Position numbers and translations under genes: made by a program | Shown: piece by piece, positions 24,355 through 36,225 of the stretch | How the letters are laid out: each line of letters opens with the position of its first letter | Position numbering within the stretch: position 1 is the first letter of the stretch | Origin: Coleophoma eucalyptorum | Lineage: Eukaryota > Ascomycota > Leotiomycetes > Helotiales > Dermateaceae | DNA length: 64,000 nucleotides | Assembly: GCA_026120035.1 (NCBI GenBank) | Contig: JALRME010000003.1 | Location: 496,001-560,000, forward strand | Direction of reading: 5' to 3' | The notes under the pieces: generated by a model | What the model saw: the letters and a program-made list of their open reading frames with translations, nothing else | The model's database searches: none | What the model was told of the DNA's origin: nothing

Positions 24355-25523
24355 ATTTGCGATTTCGTAAGGTCTTCCAGAATAAAGGAATGTAGTGCTT
24401 TACAGGCCATCCGATGCAATCCGTTGTCTACTCTATATGCTTTCCCTCAACACATCCCTGGTCAAGACCTCCAAATGATCAGATCTCCCGATCTCTTGCG
24501 TGTACGCGCGAAAAAAGTGTCGTTCTTAGGAGATGGTGGTTCGAGGTTTAGCGCGTAGAGGCGGAGATTGCTGAAGAAGGCTGTATAAGGAGCGAGGAAA
24601 GAGAATAATGAAGTTAGGTCGAGGAGCCCTTATATTAGGTTATTGGTAAGGAGTGAAAGAATCGCAGGTAGCGTCCAAAAAAGATGTGAAGTATGAAGTA
24701 TGAAGTTTAGGTCGAGTCTGGAGAAGTCTGCGCAGAGCCGGCACTCACACGCCCCTTACCCTGATCCTCATCTCACTTTAGAATAAGAAAGTCCGAGTGT
24801 AACACGGTTGTACCAATAGGGCGGACATGATGATTCAATCGGGACTTGAACATACAGGGGTCATAAGAAGGATCATGTGGGCCACAATTGTTATGGATGG
24901 TCCAGCTGGAAATATTCCATTCAACGTCAACGGCTACTAGTCTGCTGGATCTTGTGTTTGTTTACTTGGATGTCGAAGGAATCATATTTAAGTCCTCCAA
25001 ACATGCAAGACTGGAGCCCGTCTTCCGGATTCACCCAGTACTGCTGTGACAGGAATCTTAGCAGGAAATCGTCCTTGTTCATCCATCTTCACCCAAAACC
25101 CCATTCCTTTTCCGGTACGAAGGACGTATTATCTGATAGTCCATGGAATGCTAAAGCATGAGTGTACAGGATTTCATCTCCAGATTTCCAACATGTTCCG
25201 CCTTTCGCCCGTCCAGTACATATATGATGGGGCCTACATCTCTGTAGCTGACGAATCTGTATGTGTGCAAGTGGAGATATTGTAAACAAGTCGCATGTCA
25301 AGCATAATCTTAAGAAAAGAGGGAGTATAAGACTTGAAGCTGTGAAAACCAATGGATTGTCCTGCTTACCATTTCAAATGCCGAATCATGGCTACTGCCC
25401 GCCAAATCGAGCTGCTTATGTCAGCAACTCGTGATCTTTTTCAAAGCTCCAACGTCAGGCACATCGGACCACCAGTTCTCTCTACCACCGAACACAACTA
25501 TTCCATCTCCACATCTCGCAAAC
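24355..25523. other. Divergent promoter region of erf2 and the small membrane protein gene
   Basis: 1.17 kb between two starts. A GAAGTATGAAGTATGAAGT triplet repeat lies near 24686-24706. No gene seen. Confidence 0.55.
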
Positions 25524-26254
25524 ATGTCAGCGCAAGCAGTAAGAGGAGCAGCCAAGGCCGCCGGAAAGGCCGCAGATGGACATATCTTGAACAAGGGCGC
25601 AAAGAGAGATCCCGAACTCTACGTAGGTAGCTCCCACGACAGAATCGCTACTTCCGAGCATTAGGAAAGCCATTGTGCCTCTCCAAGCGGCGGTACGATT
25701 CCAATTGATAAATGCTAATGAAGTTGGCATCATAGGTGCTCTTAGCCGTCATGTCCGGTGCTTTCGGTCTCGCTGGATTCTACTTCGGTACTTCACTACC
25801 TCTTCAGCGGATTGCATGATGAAATTCAATTGACATTTTTCCTAGGCCGTAAGCCAACATCCTCAACCTCCGAGACAAAGGTTGCCATTGCCCCAGGTGG
25901 TATGCCATGGCAAACCGAGGGCACCAAGGGCGATGCTGCACGAGACAACTTCAAATACCAGTGCGTATGGGAAACTGGATGATGGCCTAGATGCTAAGAA
26001 GATACACAGATACCACCCTGGAGGAGACCCAAAGAACCCTCCCAAGGATGCCCCAAGTGCATTGCACAGCGTCGTTGTACCAAACGTCAACCTGCCAAAG
26101 GTAAGAGAACCCTTCCAGAACCCAAAGACTAGACTTGGCGATGAAGGATAAAACATGGGCACGGAATTCCTTAATTAAACCATTGCTAACAACACATTGC
26201 TATCCATAGGAGCTGCACGAGAAGTACAACAAGTGGGGCAAGGACGGTTACTAG
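25524..26254 (+). CDS. Small single-pass membrane protein, unknown function
   Basis: I do not recognise this gene with certainty. Five exons (25524-25622, 25736-25787, 25846-25960, 26010-26100, 26210-26254) splice into a clean 133-residue frame. The first 33 residues are rich in Ala and Lys with no acidic residue before D18, as in mitochondrial or amphipathic targeting segments. One hydrophobic helix follows (VLAVMSGAFGLAGFYFG, about 34-50). The rest is polar, with the Pro/Gly-rich block YHPGGDPKNPPKDAPSAL and the ending HEKYNKWGKDGY. Four clean introns in so short a frame indicate a real gene. The layout resembles small accessory subunits of respiratory complexes or other inner-membrane proteins, but this is inference. 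Confidence 0.75.
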
Positions 26255-27330
26255 ATTTGGAGCGATAGACAGGACTGTGGACCGAGAGTATATTCTGTAG
26301 ATAGAGACCGCATTTGTGTTTTATGCAAGATTGTTGTTCGTCTTTGGTCTCACTTGAAAGTTGAACATTAATCACGGCTAGCACCCGATATCACTGTGGA
26401 AGTATTGAGACTAAACAGGTTATTTTAGCACGAATGGTTAAAGAAGGCCCGGAATATCCCCAAGGGTAGAGCGCAATCATTGAATTATAACTAGAGTGAT
26501 GCTAATATTACCTATGTTGTTTTTGGCTTCAATATCGAGGTGGTCTCAGGATCGATTCTAGGCGTGGCCTGATTTCTCAAAGCACGGCTTACTTTCGAAC
26601 AGGGGAACTACGCTCAACAAGTAGTCATACGATAGCCACCACCCAACGCCTCAAAAAAATCTAGATTTTAGGTTGTAACTTGCCTTTCAATTGGCATTGG
26701 AAAAGAAGCGAGCGTTGTCAAGACATCTTTGCAAGTGCAACATGTCCATTTCAACAATATTTCGGTCCTTACATGCGAGCATTTCTTGGCGTACATCTCC
26801 TGAGCTCAGCTCCAAGTTCAGCCTTGTCGAGCTGGTGGAGCTTACAAGCTCGATAAGGTAAGCAGGAGACAGGCCTTTTGAGCACAACACTTTCCAACAC
26901 GATTCTATGGTTAGAAAAGCAATTGAATTTTGAAGAAATCACTCGTCTAAACTGATCCTCAATGACAATAATGAATATCAAGCTTGTGCCCTGGACTGGG
27001 CTGGGCCGTACGTGAAATCTAAATATACCATGACGCGCTCGCGTATCTAGAATCGTCAACTTCAGGGATGTGCAATGTGTCTTCAAAGTTTCTCCCAAGC
27101 CTCCCTTCACTCGACTACCTCTAGAGGACCCGCATCCCTTGGTCAGGTCTATCTTCCAGCTTCAGTACTTCATTGTAATATCGGTGCAACTTACTTCTTT
27201 ACTTTCTTTAAATTACTGCGTCGGCCTCCTGTGCGAGGAATTAAGACGATTCAGGGGATCCGGCGAGCTTTGAAGCTCCCTGAAACTTCAGCCTTTCCCA
27301 CATACGCTCGTGCAACAATCTGGCACAAAG
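26255..27330. other. Gene-free region before pmt1
   Basis: Spacer of 1.08 kb with the pmt1 promoter at its right end. No gene, repeat or RNA gene recognised. Confidence 0.55.
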
Positions 27331-30300
27331 ATGGCTAGAGTTCCAAAAATCGTATATGGAGCGCCTGCGAAGGATTCGGAGTCCAAATCGATTTCAAAGA
27401 AGCATGATAACTATGCATCCGAGGGTGTAGACGACCATGATATATTTTTACTTCCCGGATCTGACTACCAGGTCATGGCAGTGCTCACACTGCTTGCTGC
27501 CGTAGTTAGACTCTTCAGAATATATCAACCCAGCAGTGTTGTTTTCGATGAAGTCCAGTAAGTCCCTGTGGTAGCTTGCCAGAAATTCTTGCTGACGCTC
27601 ATTTCTAAAGCTTTGGTGGATTCGCATCAAAGTACATCAAAGGGAAGTTCTTCATGGATGTCCATCCACCTCTTGCGAAATTACTCCTTACACTGGCTGG
27701 ATGGTTGGCTGGATTCGATGGAAACTTCGATTTTAAAGATATTGGAAAGGATTACCTGGAGCCAGGTGTTCCATATGTCGCCATGAGAATGCTTCCAGCT
27801 GTCTGCGGTATTCTTTTGGTCCCAACTATGTTTTTGACATTGAAAGCGTCTGGGTGTAGAACTACCACGGCTACTTTGGGATCTTGTCTTATCATCTTTG
27901 GTAAGGCTCTATGGATGCGTAATTGACTAAAGGCTAATATCTTGACAGAGAATGGACTCCTTACGCAAGCACGGCTCATTCTCCTCGATTCTCCTTTGAT
28001 GATTATGACCGCCTTGACCGCATTGTCATTTACATCTTTTACGAATCAACACGAGCAAGGACCTAGCAAGGCCTTCCAGCCAAGCTGGTGGTTTTGGCTT
28101 GCGATGACTGGTCTTGGTCTTGGAGCAACCGCCAGTGTCAAATGGGTTGGTCTCTTCACAATTGCGTGGGTTGGCAGTTTGACGCTTTTGCAATTGTGGG
28201 TTTTGCTTGGTGATGTCAAGACTGTGACTCCAGTAAGTTTTTTTACACCTCTTGAGAATAATATATACTGATTTGTCGAAGCGAATCTTTGCCAAGCATT
28301 TTGTCTCTAGACTCTTCTGTCTTATTATAATTCCCGTAACTTTCTACATGGCTATGTTTGGTATTCACTTCCTCTGCCTTCAAAACCCAGGCGATGGAGA
28401 TGGATTCATGAGCTCGGAATTCCAAGCAACCTTGAATTCAAAATCTATGCAAGATGTTCCAGTCGATGTAGCTTTCGGCAGTCGCGTCAGTATCAGACAT
28501 CACAACACTCAGGGAGGTTATTTGCATTCCCACAATCTCATGTATCCAACCGGAAGCAAGCAGCAACAGATCACTTTGTACCCACACAAGGACGAAAACA
28601 ATGTTTGGATTGCAGAGAACCAGACCGCACCTCTAGACAGCAATGGACAGCCAATCAATGGATCTCGAGCTTACGATAACATTACTCCTCCAACTTTCAT
28701 TAAGGATGGCGATACTATCAAGCTCTACCATATTTCAACTGATCGTCGCCTTCACTCTCACGATGTCAGACCACCAGTGACTGAGGCAGAATGGCAAAAC
28801 GAAGTATCAGCATATGGCTACGAAGGATTCGAGGGCGATGCTAACGATTTCTTCCGCGTTGAGATTATCAAGAGTATGTCTGATGGTGTTGAAGCCAAAG
28901 AGCGCCTCCGAACAATCCAAACAAAGTTCAAGCTTGTGCACATCATGACTGGCTGCGTTCTCTTCTCACACAAGGTCAAGCTTCCAGATTGGGCCTCAGA
29001 GCAACAAGAAGTTACATGTGCAAAGGGTGGAACTCTCCCAAACAGTGTTTGGTATGTCGAACAGAACGAGCATCCTCAGCTTGGCGATGACGCCGAGAAG
29101 GTCAACTACAAGAACCCAGGCTTTTTTGGAAAATTCTGGGAATTGCAGAAGGTTATGTGGCATACCAATGCCGGCCTTGTCGAGTCACACGCTTGGGATT
29201 CACGCCCACCATCTTGGCCAATTCTTAGCCGTGGAATCAATTTCTGGGGCAAAGATAACCGTCAAATCTACCTCATTGGAAATCCAGTTATATGGTGGAG
29301 CTCTACAGTCGCAGTTGCGGTATTTGCTATCTTCAAAGGCATTGCCGTGCTTAGGTGGCAACGGGGCTTCAAAGACTACGACAACACGGTTTTCAAACGA
29401 TTTGATTACGAGATCGGTACTTCGGTCTTGGGATGGGCATTCCATTACTTCCCATTCTACCTTATGCAACGTCAGCTCTTTTTGCATCACTACTTCCCGG
29501 CCCTTTACTTTGCGATCATTGCCCTCGTCCAAACATACGACTATGTAACTGCTCGTATTCCTGGTATTGGTCTTCGCGAACGCCCTGTCTTTGGTAAACT
29601 TGGTGCAGTGGTTTTCCTATCCTTGAGTGTCGTTGCATTTGCGCTGTACTCTCCTCTTGCTTACGGTAATCCATGGACTCAAGCCGCTTGTAATAAAGTC
29701 AAGTTATTCGAGAGCTGGGATTGGGATTGCAACACCTTCCACACAGATGTGAGTCTAAGCCCACCCGAAATACCGGTTCGGAAACTACCAGTTCGGGGCC
29801 GAGCATAGACAGGGCGTGGCGCTGACTATTTTAGTACTCTCAATACAACACACAGTCTATCAATGCCAATGTCCACAAGACGGATTCGCCATCTTCTCCA
29901 AGCTCTGTAGTAGCAGTACCACCCGTTGAACCTGCTGGAGGCGAACAAAAGCCAATTATGGAGCGAGCTCCAGATGTATCAGATGCTCCCGAGATGTCAT
30001 CTGCTCCATCTCTTCCCTATGGACACAGCATCCTCTCACGTGAGGAGAAAGTCGAGTACAGGGATCAAGATGGCAACCTTCTTGACCCAGAACAAGTCAA
30101 ATCACTTGAAGGTAAAGTCAGCTTCAAGACTAGATATGAGACCAGAACCCGCATGGTAGATGCAGCTGGAAATGAGATTCAACCTCCTGATGACTTTCCA
30201 GTAGCTCCACCCCACCCCGATGTTGAGGGTCAAGAGCCTGAAACTGTTGGAAAGCCAGAGTCCGGTAGTTCAGAATCACCTGCCGCTCAGAAGGAGGTGA

Positions 30301-30395
30301 ACGCAGATGAGAGCAAGGAACAAAGCGTTGTGAAGTCGGACAGTGGAGCGGCCAAACCTGCCAGTGAAGGCAACGAGGCAACGGCTTCGAATTAG
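27331..30395 (+). CDS. pmt1: Dolichyl-phosphate-mannose protein O-mannosyltransferase, Pmt1 subfamily
   Basis: ER membrane enzyme that moves mannose from Dol-P-Man to Ser/Thr of secretory proteins, usually as a Pmt1-Pmt2 dimer. Exons 27331-27557, 27611-27900, 27949-28232, 28282-29748 and 29835-30395 give 942 residues. The first luminal loop has the catalytic acidic pair in VVFDEVHFGGFAS (D73, E74) and FMDVHPPLAKLL. Central MIR repeats start near GSRVSIRHHNTQGGYLHSH. Several membrane helices flank the MIR part. The sequence HFGGFASKYIKGKFFMD and the tail motif YRDQDGNLLDPEQVK place it in the Pmt1 group, not Pmt2 or Pmt4. The cytosolic tail after the last helix is long (about 190 residues) and acidic. 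The start is the first ATG in frame. Confidence 0.93.
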
Positions 30396-30897
30396 GTTTC
30401 ATTTGTCAGCGGGTTAGTGTCTTGATCGGGGAATGTAAATTAAGAAAATCAAGTGGTCAGATTGCAATAACAATCACGAGACTGAAGCAAGTAGACAATG
30501 CTAAGAATCGCCCACCGTGTTGAAAGAATTATCAATGACTGTACTGGCGGTTGGTGGTAGTGGAAGGAGCTTCGATTTCCCCATTCCTTGTGGAGGGTGC
30601 CAGCATCCATATTGAAGCAGAGGCTCTACAGAGTAGGTGCGTCAAGGTCTAGCAAGGAAGGTGAGAAGAGATAAGAGATAGGAGTTCGCAGCTCGCTTGC
30701 GCTTGTGGCTTACGACTGACTCCGAGCGGAACTGGGCTGAACAAACAGCCGTCTTACTGCCTTGTCAACGCAATATTGCCCCATTTTGACGAGCGGGTAT
30801 CCTCCAGCATTGATGGGAAGTATGTATCGATCTAGATCCCAGAGAAGTTTTGTCTATCTTCATCACCATCAATCACTTACCATTCCCTCCATCCATC
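30396..30897. other. pmt1 3' region and MFS transporter promoter
   Basis: 502 bp spacer. Short C/T-rich leader (CATCACCATCAATCACTTACC) just before the MFS start. No other feature seen. Confidence 0.55.
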
Positions 30898-32956
30898 ATG
30901 ACTTCGCCATCACTAGACGGCCATGATACGACCATATTGCTCCCAGAGCATGCACATGTGCGTTCGCCTGATACTAAGAGCCACGAAGACATTACATCTG
31001 CAAACCGAACAACACCTACTGGTCACGCAACGATAACGACGAAAACTAGCATCATGGAGCCTCTGGAGATTGTTGCTGCAACAGATGGCGAAATTGTCTA
31101 TCCTACTGGCACTAAATTTGCCATTATAACAATGGCCTTAGGATTGACTCTCATTATTACCGGACTGGTGAGATGCATTCTCTTGCTTGGGGATGTAAAA
31201 TTAAAGGGTATACAGGATTTTAGTATTCTTGCTACGGCCATTCCAACCATTACACAAGAATTCAAGACTACCGCCGATATTGGGTGTAAGTAGACCATCA
31301 TCTACCTGTACGAAAAGCCGAAACCCTCTCATATGATTTTCTCTGTGATCTCAATGGTTACGAAAACAAGCTGATGTGTTTTCCACGGTATGTCGCTGCA
31401 TTCAGACTGTCTTTTGTATCAGTCCAATTCCTGTTTGTTAGTTGCGAAACACCAAAGCCTTGCAGCATACTGATTGTTTTGCAGGGAAAAGTGTATCAAA
31501 TCTTCCCCATCAAGATGATTTTTCTTGTCTGTTGTGTCATCTTTGAGCTGGGCTCCTTGATCTGTGCAACAGCTCCGTCCTCGATGGCCTTTGTGATCGG
31601 GAGAGCAGTATGCGGCGTGGGAACCTCTGGAATCATTCAAGGTATCTTCACGATGGCTGCGCTGAATGTTCCTGTTAGGCAACGTGCACTTGTCGGTGGT
31701 ATAGGAGCTGCTATTGAGGCTATTGCTTCAGTGAGTCCTGCCGTTTGCAAGACGAATAGATATCTAACAAGCTTTATTCATAGGCTGCTGGGCCCGTTAT
31801 TGGTGGAGCGATCACACAGTCCGCGGGCTGGCGGTGGTGCTTCTATATAAATTTACCCATGGGGGCGTTGACAATTATTATGATTATTTTATTCTTCGAG
31901 CAACCACAACGAAACGCCAATGCAGATCTTCCATGGAAGAAGAAGCTGGAAAAATTAGATCTCGTAGGAACGATGCTATTCATTCCATCAATTACCACCT
32001 TATTGCTTGCTTTACAGTATGGAGGAACCAAGTATAATTGGGATGATCCACGGATCATCGTTCTCTTTCTGGTTTTTGCTGCATTGCTTGGGATTTTTGC
32101 ATGGTTGCAATACAAGAAGCAGGACGAAGCGACGATTCCACCGAGGATATTGTGAGTATCTTCTATGATTTGGGATTCCTTTTTGTTGACACAATACAGG
32201 ATGCAAAGAACTGTTCTTGCTGGCCTGACATTTAGCTTTGTCAATAACGCTGCTATGAATTTGATTGATTATTACGTATGTATTCTCAAGCTTCTATACA
32301 ACTGGACACTGAAATAAGCATAGCTCCCAATATACTTCCAGACAGTCAAACAGGTGTCTGTTGCCAAATCAGGACTCCTAAGTCTTCCAATCACTGTTGG
32401 TATGGGAATTTCCGTAGTCATTGGCGGTGCGGGAACAACGATCTTTGGCTACTACACACCTTTCATGATCCTCACCAGTGTTCTGGCCCCGATCGCTGCA
32501 GGACTCCTGACAACAATCAAGGTAGATGCGAAGATTGCTACTTTGCTGGCTTATCAAGGACTGCTTGGCTTCGGATCTGGAATCGGATTTCAAGGTCCAC
32601 AGGTCGCAGTTCAGACAATTCTGTCTCCTAACGATGTACCACTCGGCATAGCCATAATCCAGTTCGCTCAGGGACTAGGGCCAGCCCTGGCTGTTCCTAC
32701 CGGCCAGCTCATTTATACGACCCAGCTCAATACCAATTTGAAAAAGTATGCTCCAGCAGTAAATGGGACAACTCTAGAGAATATTGGTCTTCTGAATATC
32801 GGCAGCCATTTTCATGGTATCGAGCTTGCTGGAATCTTGATGAGCTATGAGAAAGCTGTTACTCACACTTTTTACTTGTCTGTTGTTCTCACTTGTCTTA
32901 CGTTGTTTGGGTCGTTTGGAATTGGTTGGCGGTCGGTTAAGCAGAAGCGGACTTGA
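30898..32956 (+). CDS. Major facilitator superfamily multidrug-type efflux transporter (14-helix)
   Basis: Plasma membrane drug:proton antiporter of the group that includes fungal toxin-efflux pumps. Exons 30898-31167, 31216-31283, (31388 or 31406)-31436, 31485-31730, 31784-32151, 32200-32275 and 32324-32956. The full pattern gives 569 residues. Visible: a polar N-terminal 75 residues, DFSILATAIPTIT in helix 1, GKVYQIFPIK (motif A position), GRAVCGVGTSGI, AAGPVIGGAITQSAGWRWCFYINLP (motif C and the conserved WRW), and long later helices. Oddity: the expected acceptor for exon 3 at 31387 reads ACG instead of an AG. The next AG (31405) is in frame but removes six residues of helix 2. So the gene may be weakened, or splice at the cryptic site. 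Substrate is unknown. Confidence 0.82.
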
Positions 32957-33319
32957 TTGTATACTTACTTGGTGGAGGATTCTTACAAGGTGGATTTAAG
33001 TAATATAGCGGAACAACTAGATCTTTTGCATCTTTTTCAACCACTGGAGAACGCTAGAGGCCTGTGCCAGCATAACAAGCCCAATCTCATGGGTCTGTCG
33101 AATGCAGAGCTCGTAAAGGAGTCTCGGTAGTGTAATTGAAACTATTTTCTCCCTTAGCGAGTAACACCTACACTACACGTGATTACGCCCTTCGTTTGAC
33201 AGCAGCTTGACGACGAAGCAGTTGCTTCTCTTTTCCATCCTCCAAAGGTCTTCATTCAAACACAAGAGCACATGAAATAACAGATCTTCGCATCTAGAAA
33301 AGTACTCAAGGACGTTAAA
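32957..33319. promoter_or_regulatory. MetAP2 promoter
   Basis: 363 bp between the MFS stop and the MetAP2 start. CACGTGA at 33176-33182 (TCACGTG on the other strand) lies about 140 bp before the ATG. Confidence 0.45.
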
Positions 33320-35059
33320 ATGGCATCCAAGACCTACGAAGGACGTGAAGTCCGTCCCGGTAAGCTTGCATAGTTACACGTGACTGTCTTGCCATCTAAC
33401 GGGATATAGAAAACGTCGCAAAGCCAGCGGCGTTAAACAATTCAGGTACAGGTACCGGAGTACTTCTTATGGGTAGCGGCGATGGTGATGGAGGAAGTGA
33501 CGACCCTGACGGCGACGGTGAGGCGCTCGAGGTGGTTGTGGCGGATGGCGGTTTGGGCAATGGCGGTATGCAAATTCCCAAGATCATCTCAGCACTTAAT
33601 ATTTATAACCTTACAGAGGAGAAAAAGAAGAAGAGACGTAAGCGATCAAAGAAAAGTACAGCAAAGACTGCCAAAGTCCAGTCGTCTCCACCACGAATCC
33701 TGGTCTCAGACCTCTTCCCATCTGGCGCATACCCCACGGGTGAAACTGTGGGCTATGCTGATGAGAATCTGAAAAGAACAACGGGAGAAGAATCTCGTTA
33801 TATTGAGCGCTTCGATGAAACATTTTTGACCGACTATCGTGAAGCAGCTGAAGTGCACCGCCAAGTCCGTAACTGGACTCAGCAGAACATCAAGCCCGGC
33901 GTGTCCTTGAGCTCAATCGCAGAGGGCATCGAGGATGGTGTAAGAGCTCTCCTCGGCCATCAAGGACTTGAGCCCGGCGATAGTTTGAAGGGTGGCATGG
34001 GGTTTCCAACTGGACTGTGCGTCAACAATTGTGCGGCGCATTTCACCCCAAACGCTGGCGCGAAGGAAGTGATCTTGCAGCAGCAGGATGTGTTGAGTGT
34101 TGATTTTGGTGTTCATGTCAATGGCAGGATCGTGGATAGCGCTTTCACAGTAGCTTTTGATCCGGTCCACGATAATTTGCTGGCTGCCGTAAAGGATGCC
34201 ACGAATACTGGAATCAAGGTACGTCGTCTTGAGGGAGTCTGAATTTCCAGAGAGATGTCTTAACAATGGGAAACAGACAGCTGGGGTTGACGCCCATATA
34301 TGTGACATTTCCGCAGCGATCCAAGAAGCCATGGAAAGCTATGAAGTGGAGATAAACGGCAAAGTGATCCCTGTGAAAGCAGTCAGGAATATCACGGGTC
34401 ACAATATAAAGCAGTACCAGATCCATGGTGGGAAATCTATTCCCTTCATCAAGAATTCCGATCAGACGAAGATGGAAGCTGGCGAGGTCTTTGCCATTGA
34501 AACATTTGGTACTACGGGAAGTGGATTTCTGAGGGATGATGTAAGTGGTCTTTTATTTCTTTGAATTTGACGCCGAAGGCCTTCGGATAATTAGATACTG
34601 ATATTTCGTGTGATGTAGGTGGGTATTTACGGCTATGGGAAAAGCTACGATGCTCCACGAGCCAACCTCCAACTCAGCTCCGCTAAATCACTCCTCAAGA
34701 CGATCAATCAGAACTTTGGGACCATTGTCTTCGCTCGTAGATATCTAGAACGATTGGGCGTGACCAGATACCTCGCTGGAGTAAGTTCGATTGCTACCCT
34801 GATTTTCTTTTAAGCCTATATTAGTGCAAGAGCTTGCTAACATATCTCCTATCATAGATGAATGAACTGGTCTCTAAGGGAATTGTTGAAACATATGCTC
34901 CCTTGGTTGATGTAAAGGGCTCTTATGTAGCTCAGTTTGAGCATGTGAGTTCTTTTCAGCCCTCATGCCCTCCTATGATTGTTTGCTGACTTGTATGAAA
35001 AGACAATCTTGCTTCATGATGATAAGATGGAGATCATCAGTCGAGGAGAAGATTATTAA
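33320..35059 (+). CDS. map2: Methionine aminopeptidase 2
   Basis: Cytosolic dinuclear-metal peptidase that removes the initiator Met during translation. Exons 33320-33359, 33410-34218, 34277-34540, 34619-34780, 34858-34944 and 35003-35059 give 472 residues. The N-terminal extension has an acidic Gly/Asp block and then a Lys-rich block ([14 protein letters not shown]), the ribosome-associated tail of type 2 enzymes. All metal ligands are present: D245, D256, H325, E358, E453, and the substrate histidine H224 in AAHFTPN. The helical insertion of type 2 enzymes (near residues 340-430) is there. Intron 3 contains a perfect 14-bp palindrome (CCGAAGGCCTTCGG, 34573-34586) of no clear meaning. Confidence 0.95.
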
Positions 35060-36225
35060 TCCTCCTCTTAGACCATCATGCAGAGTTCCTTTGACATACT
35101 GTTTTGCTCGTTGTCTTTTTTGACTTCGCTCTCTTGATTCTCTCTTTGTGCTGTTTGAATTCGTTCTCTTGTTTTTTTTTCAAAGTCCTGTTTTGGAAGG
35201 ATATGCTATCTTTCCACCATCCGCAAACTTAAACCACACTCGTTTATTTAGTCTTGTACTATGCTAGTACCTATTAAGACAATAGCAGGCCTCTATAAAA
35301 GAATATCAAGCCTGCTACAAACCATCGTTTTCACAAGACGAACCAGTTCAGAGTTCCAACCTTAATTAGCATCTGACAAAATCACAAAATTAAGCGAGCT
35401 ATAGAATTTCAAATGTACTAGTTTTCATGTTTCGCCCCATTCCTAATAGGTGAACAAGTACTCTTTGTGATTGATGAAGAGACTACTTCACGGCTTAAAT
35501 GCACCACATTGCCCGAGTCTTCTTGAAACAGTGGATTCTGCGAGGTCTGGGGCTGCCACTACCAAATTCGTCGAAAGTCAAATAGCCATGTGATAGGCTT
35601 CGCTTGCACCCCAAGCACGCCAGTGAAGTATTTAATGCAGGAGGACTCTTACAGTCTGTCTCAGCCAATAGTTTTTCAACTTAAAAGTGCACTTCAAAAT
35701 CTATTTGCTTTTTCGTTCAAATGATTTTAGTACACCTGTGACTGAACATAATCGTTCCCGTATTAAAACCTACTGGTTCAGAATATGAATATATATGTAT
35801 CTATCTATCTATATAGGACATATATACAATAGCCTTTCATGTATACAAAACTTGGTATCTTTGTGTGCGCAATGGCATAGAGCTTAATTCAAGCAACTGC
35901 TAATATGATGGCAGCTGAGCTCGTGCTTCCATAGGAAAGTATGGGAGCTAAAAATGCGGTACTTCCAGAGTATCCCAAAAGAAAGGACAAAACCAGCGAG
36001 AAAATGCTTGATACCTGTCCGGGAAACCCAAGGATGTTATCTCTTGAAAACACCCAGCTAAAGTACCCCTTACCCGTAAATAGGTCCCAGATCCAGATAT
36101 ACCCCGAACACCATGCCAAAAGCACAACAAGACCAACCTCCCAGCTTTAGAATGTGAAGAGGAAAAAGAACCCGCTTTCGTAAGTGAACATAGTCGACAA
36201 AGGAGAATAAATTGTGTGTGATATT
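35060..36225. other. Convergent 3' region with a TATC microsatellite
   Basis: Lies between the MetAP2 stop and the stop of the disordered-protein gene. (TATC)4 with flanking TATA repeats at about 35788-35816. No gene seen; the frame at 35889-36125 (minus) is hydrophobic but short and isolated. Confidence 0.55.

Noticed and set aside
29018..29548. 176-residue frame inside pmt1 in another phase
   Set aside because: Overlaps the conserved Pmt1 exon fully; no independent start context or family look.
34573..34586. 14-bp perfect palindrome CCGAAGGCCTTCGG in a MetAP2 intron
   Set aside because: Isolated, intronic, no second copy seen; likely chance.
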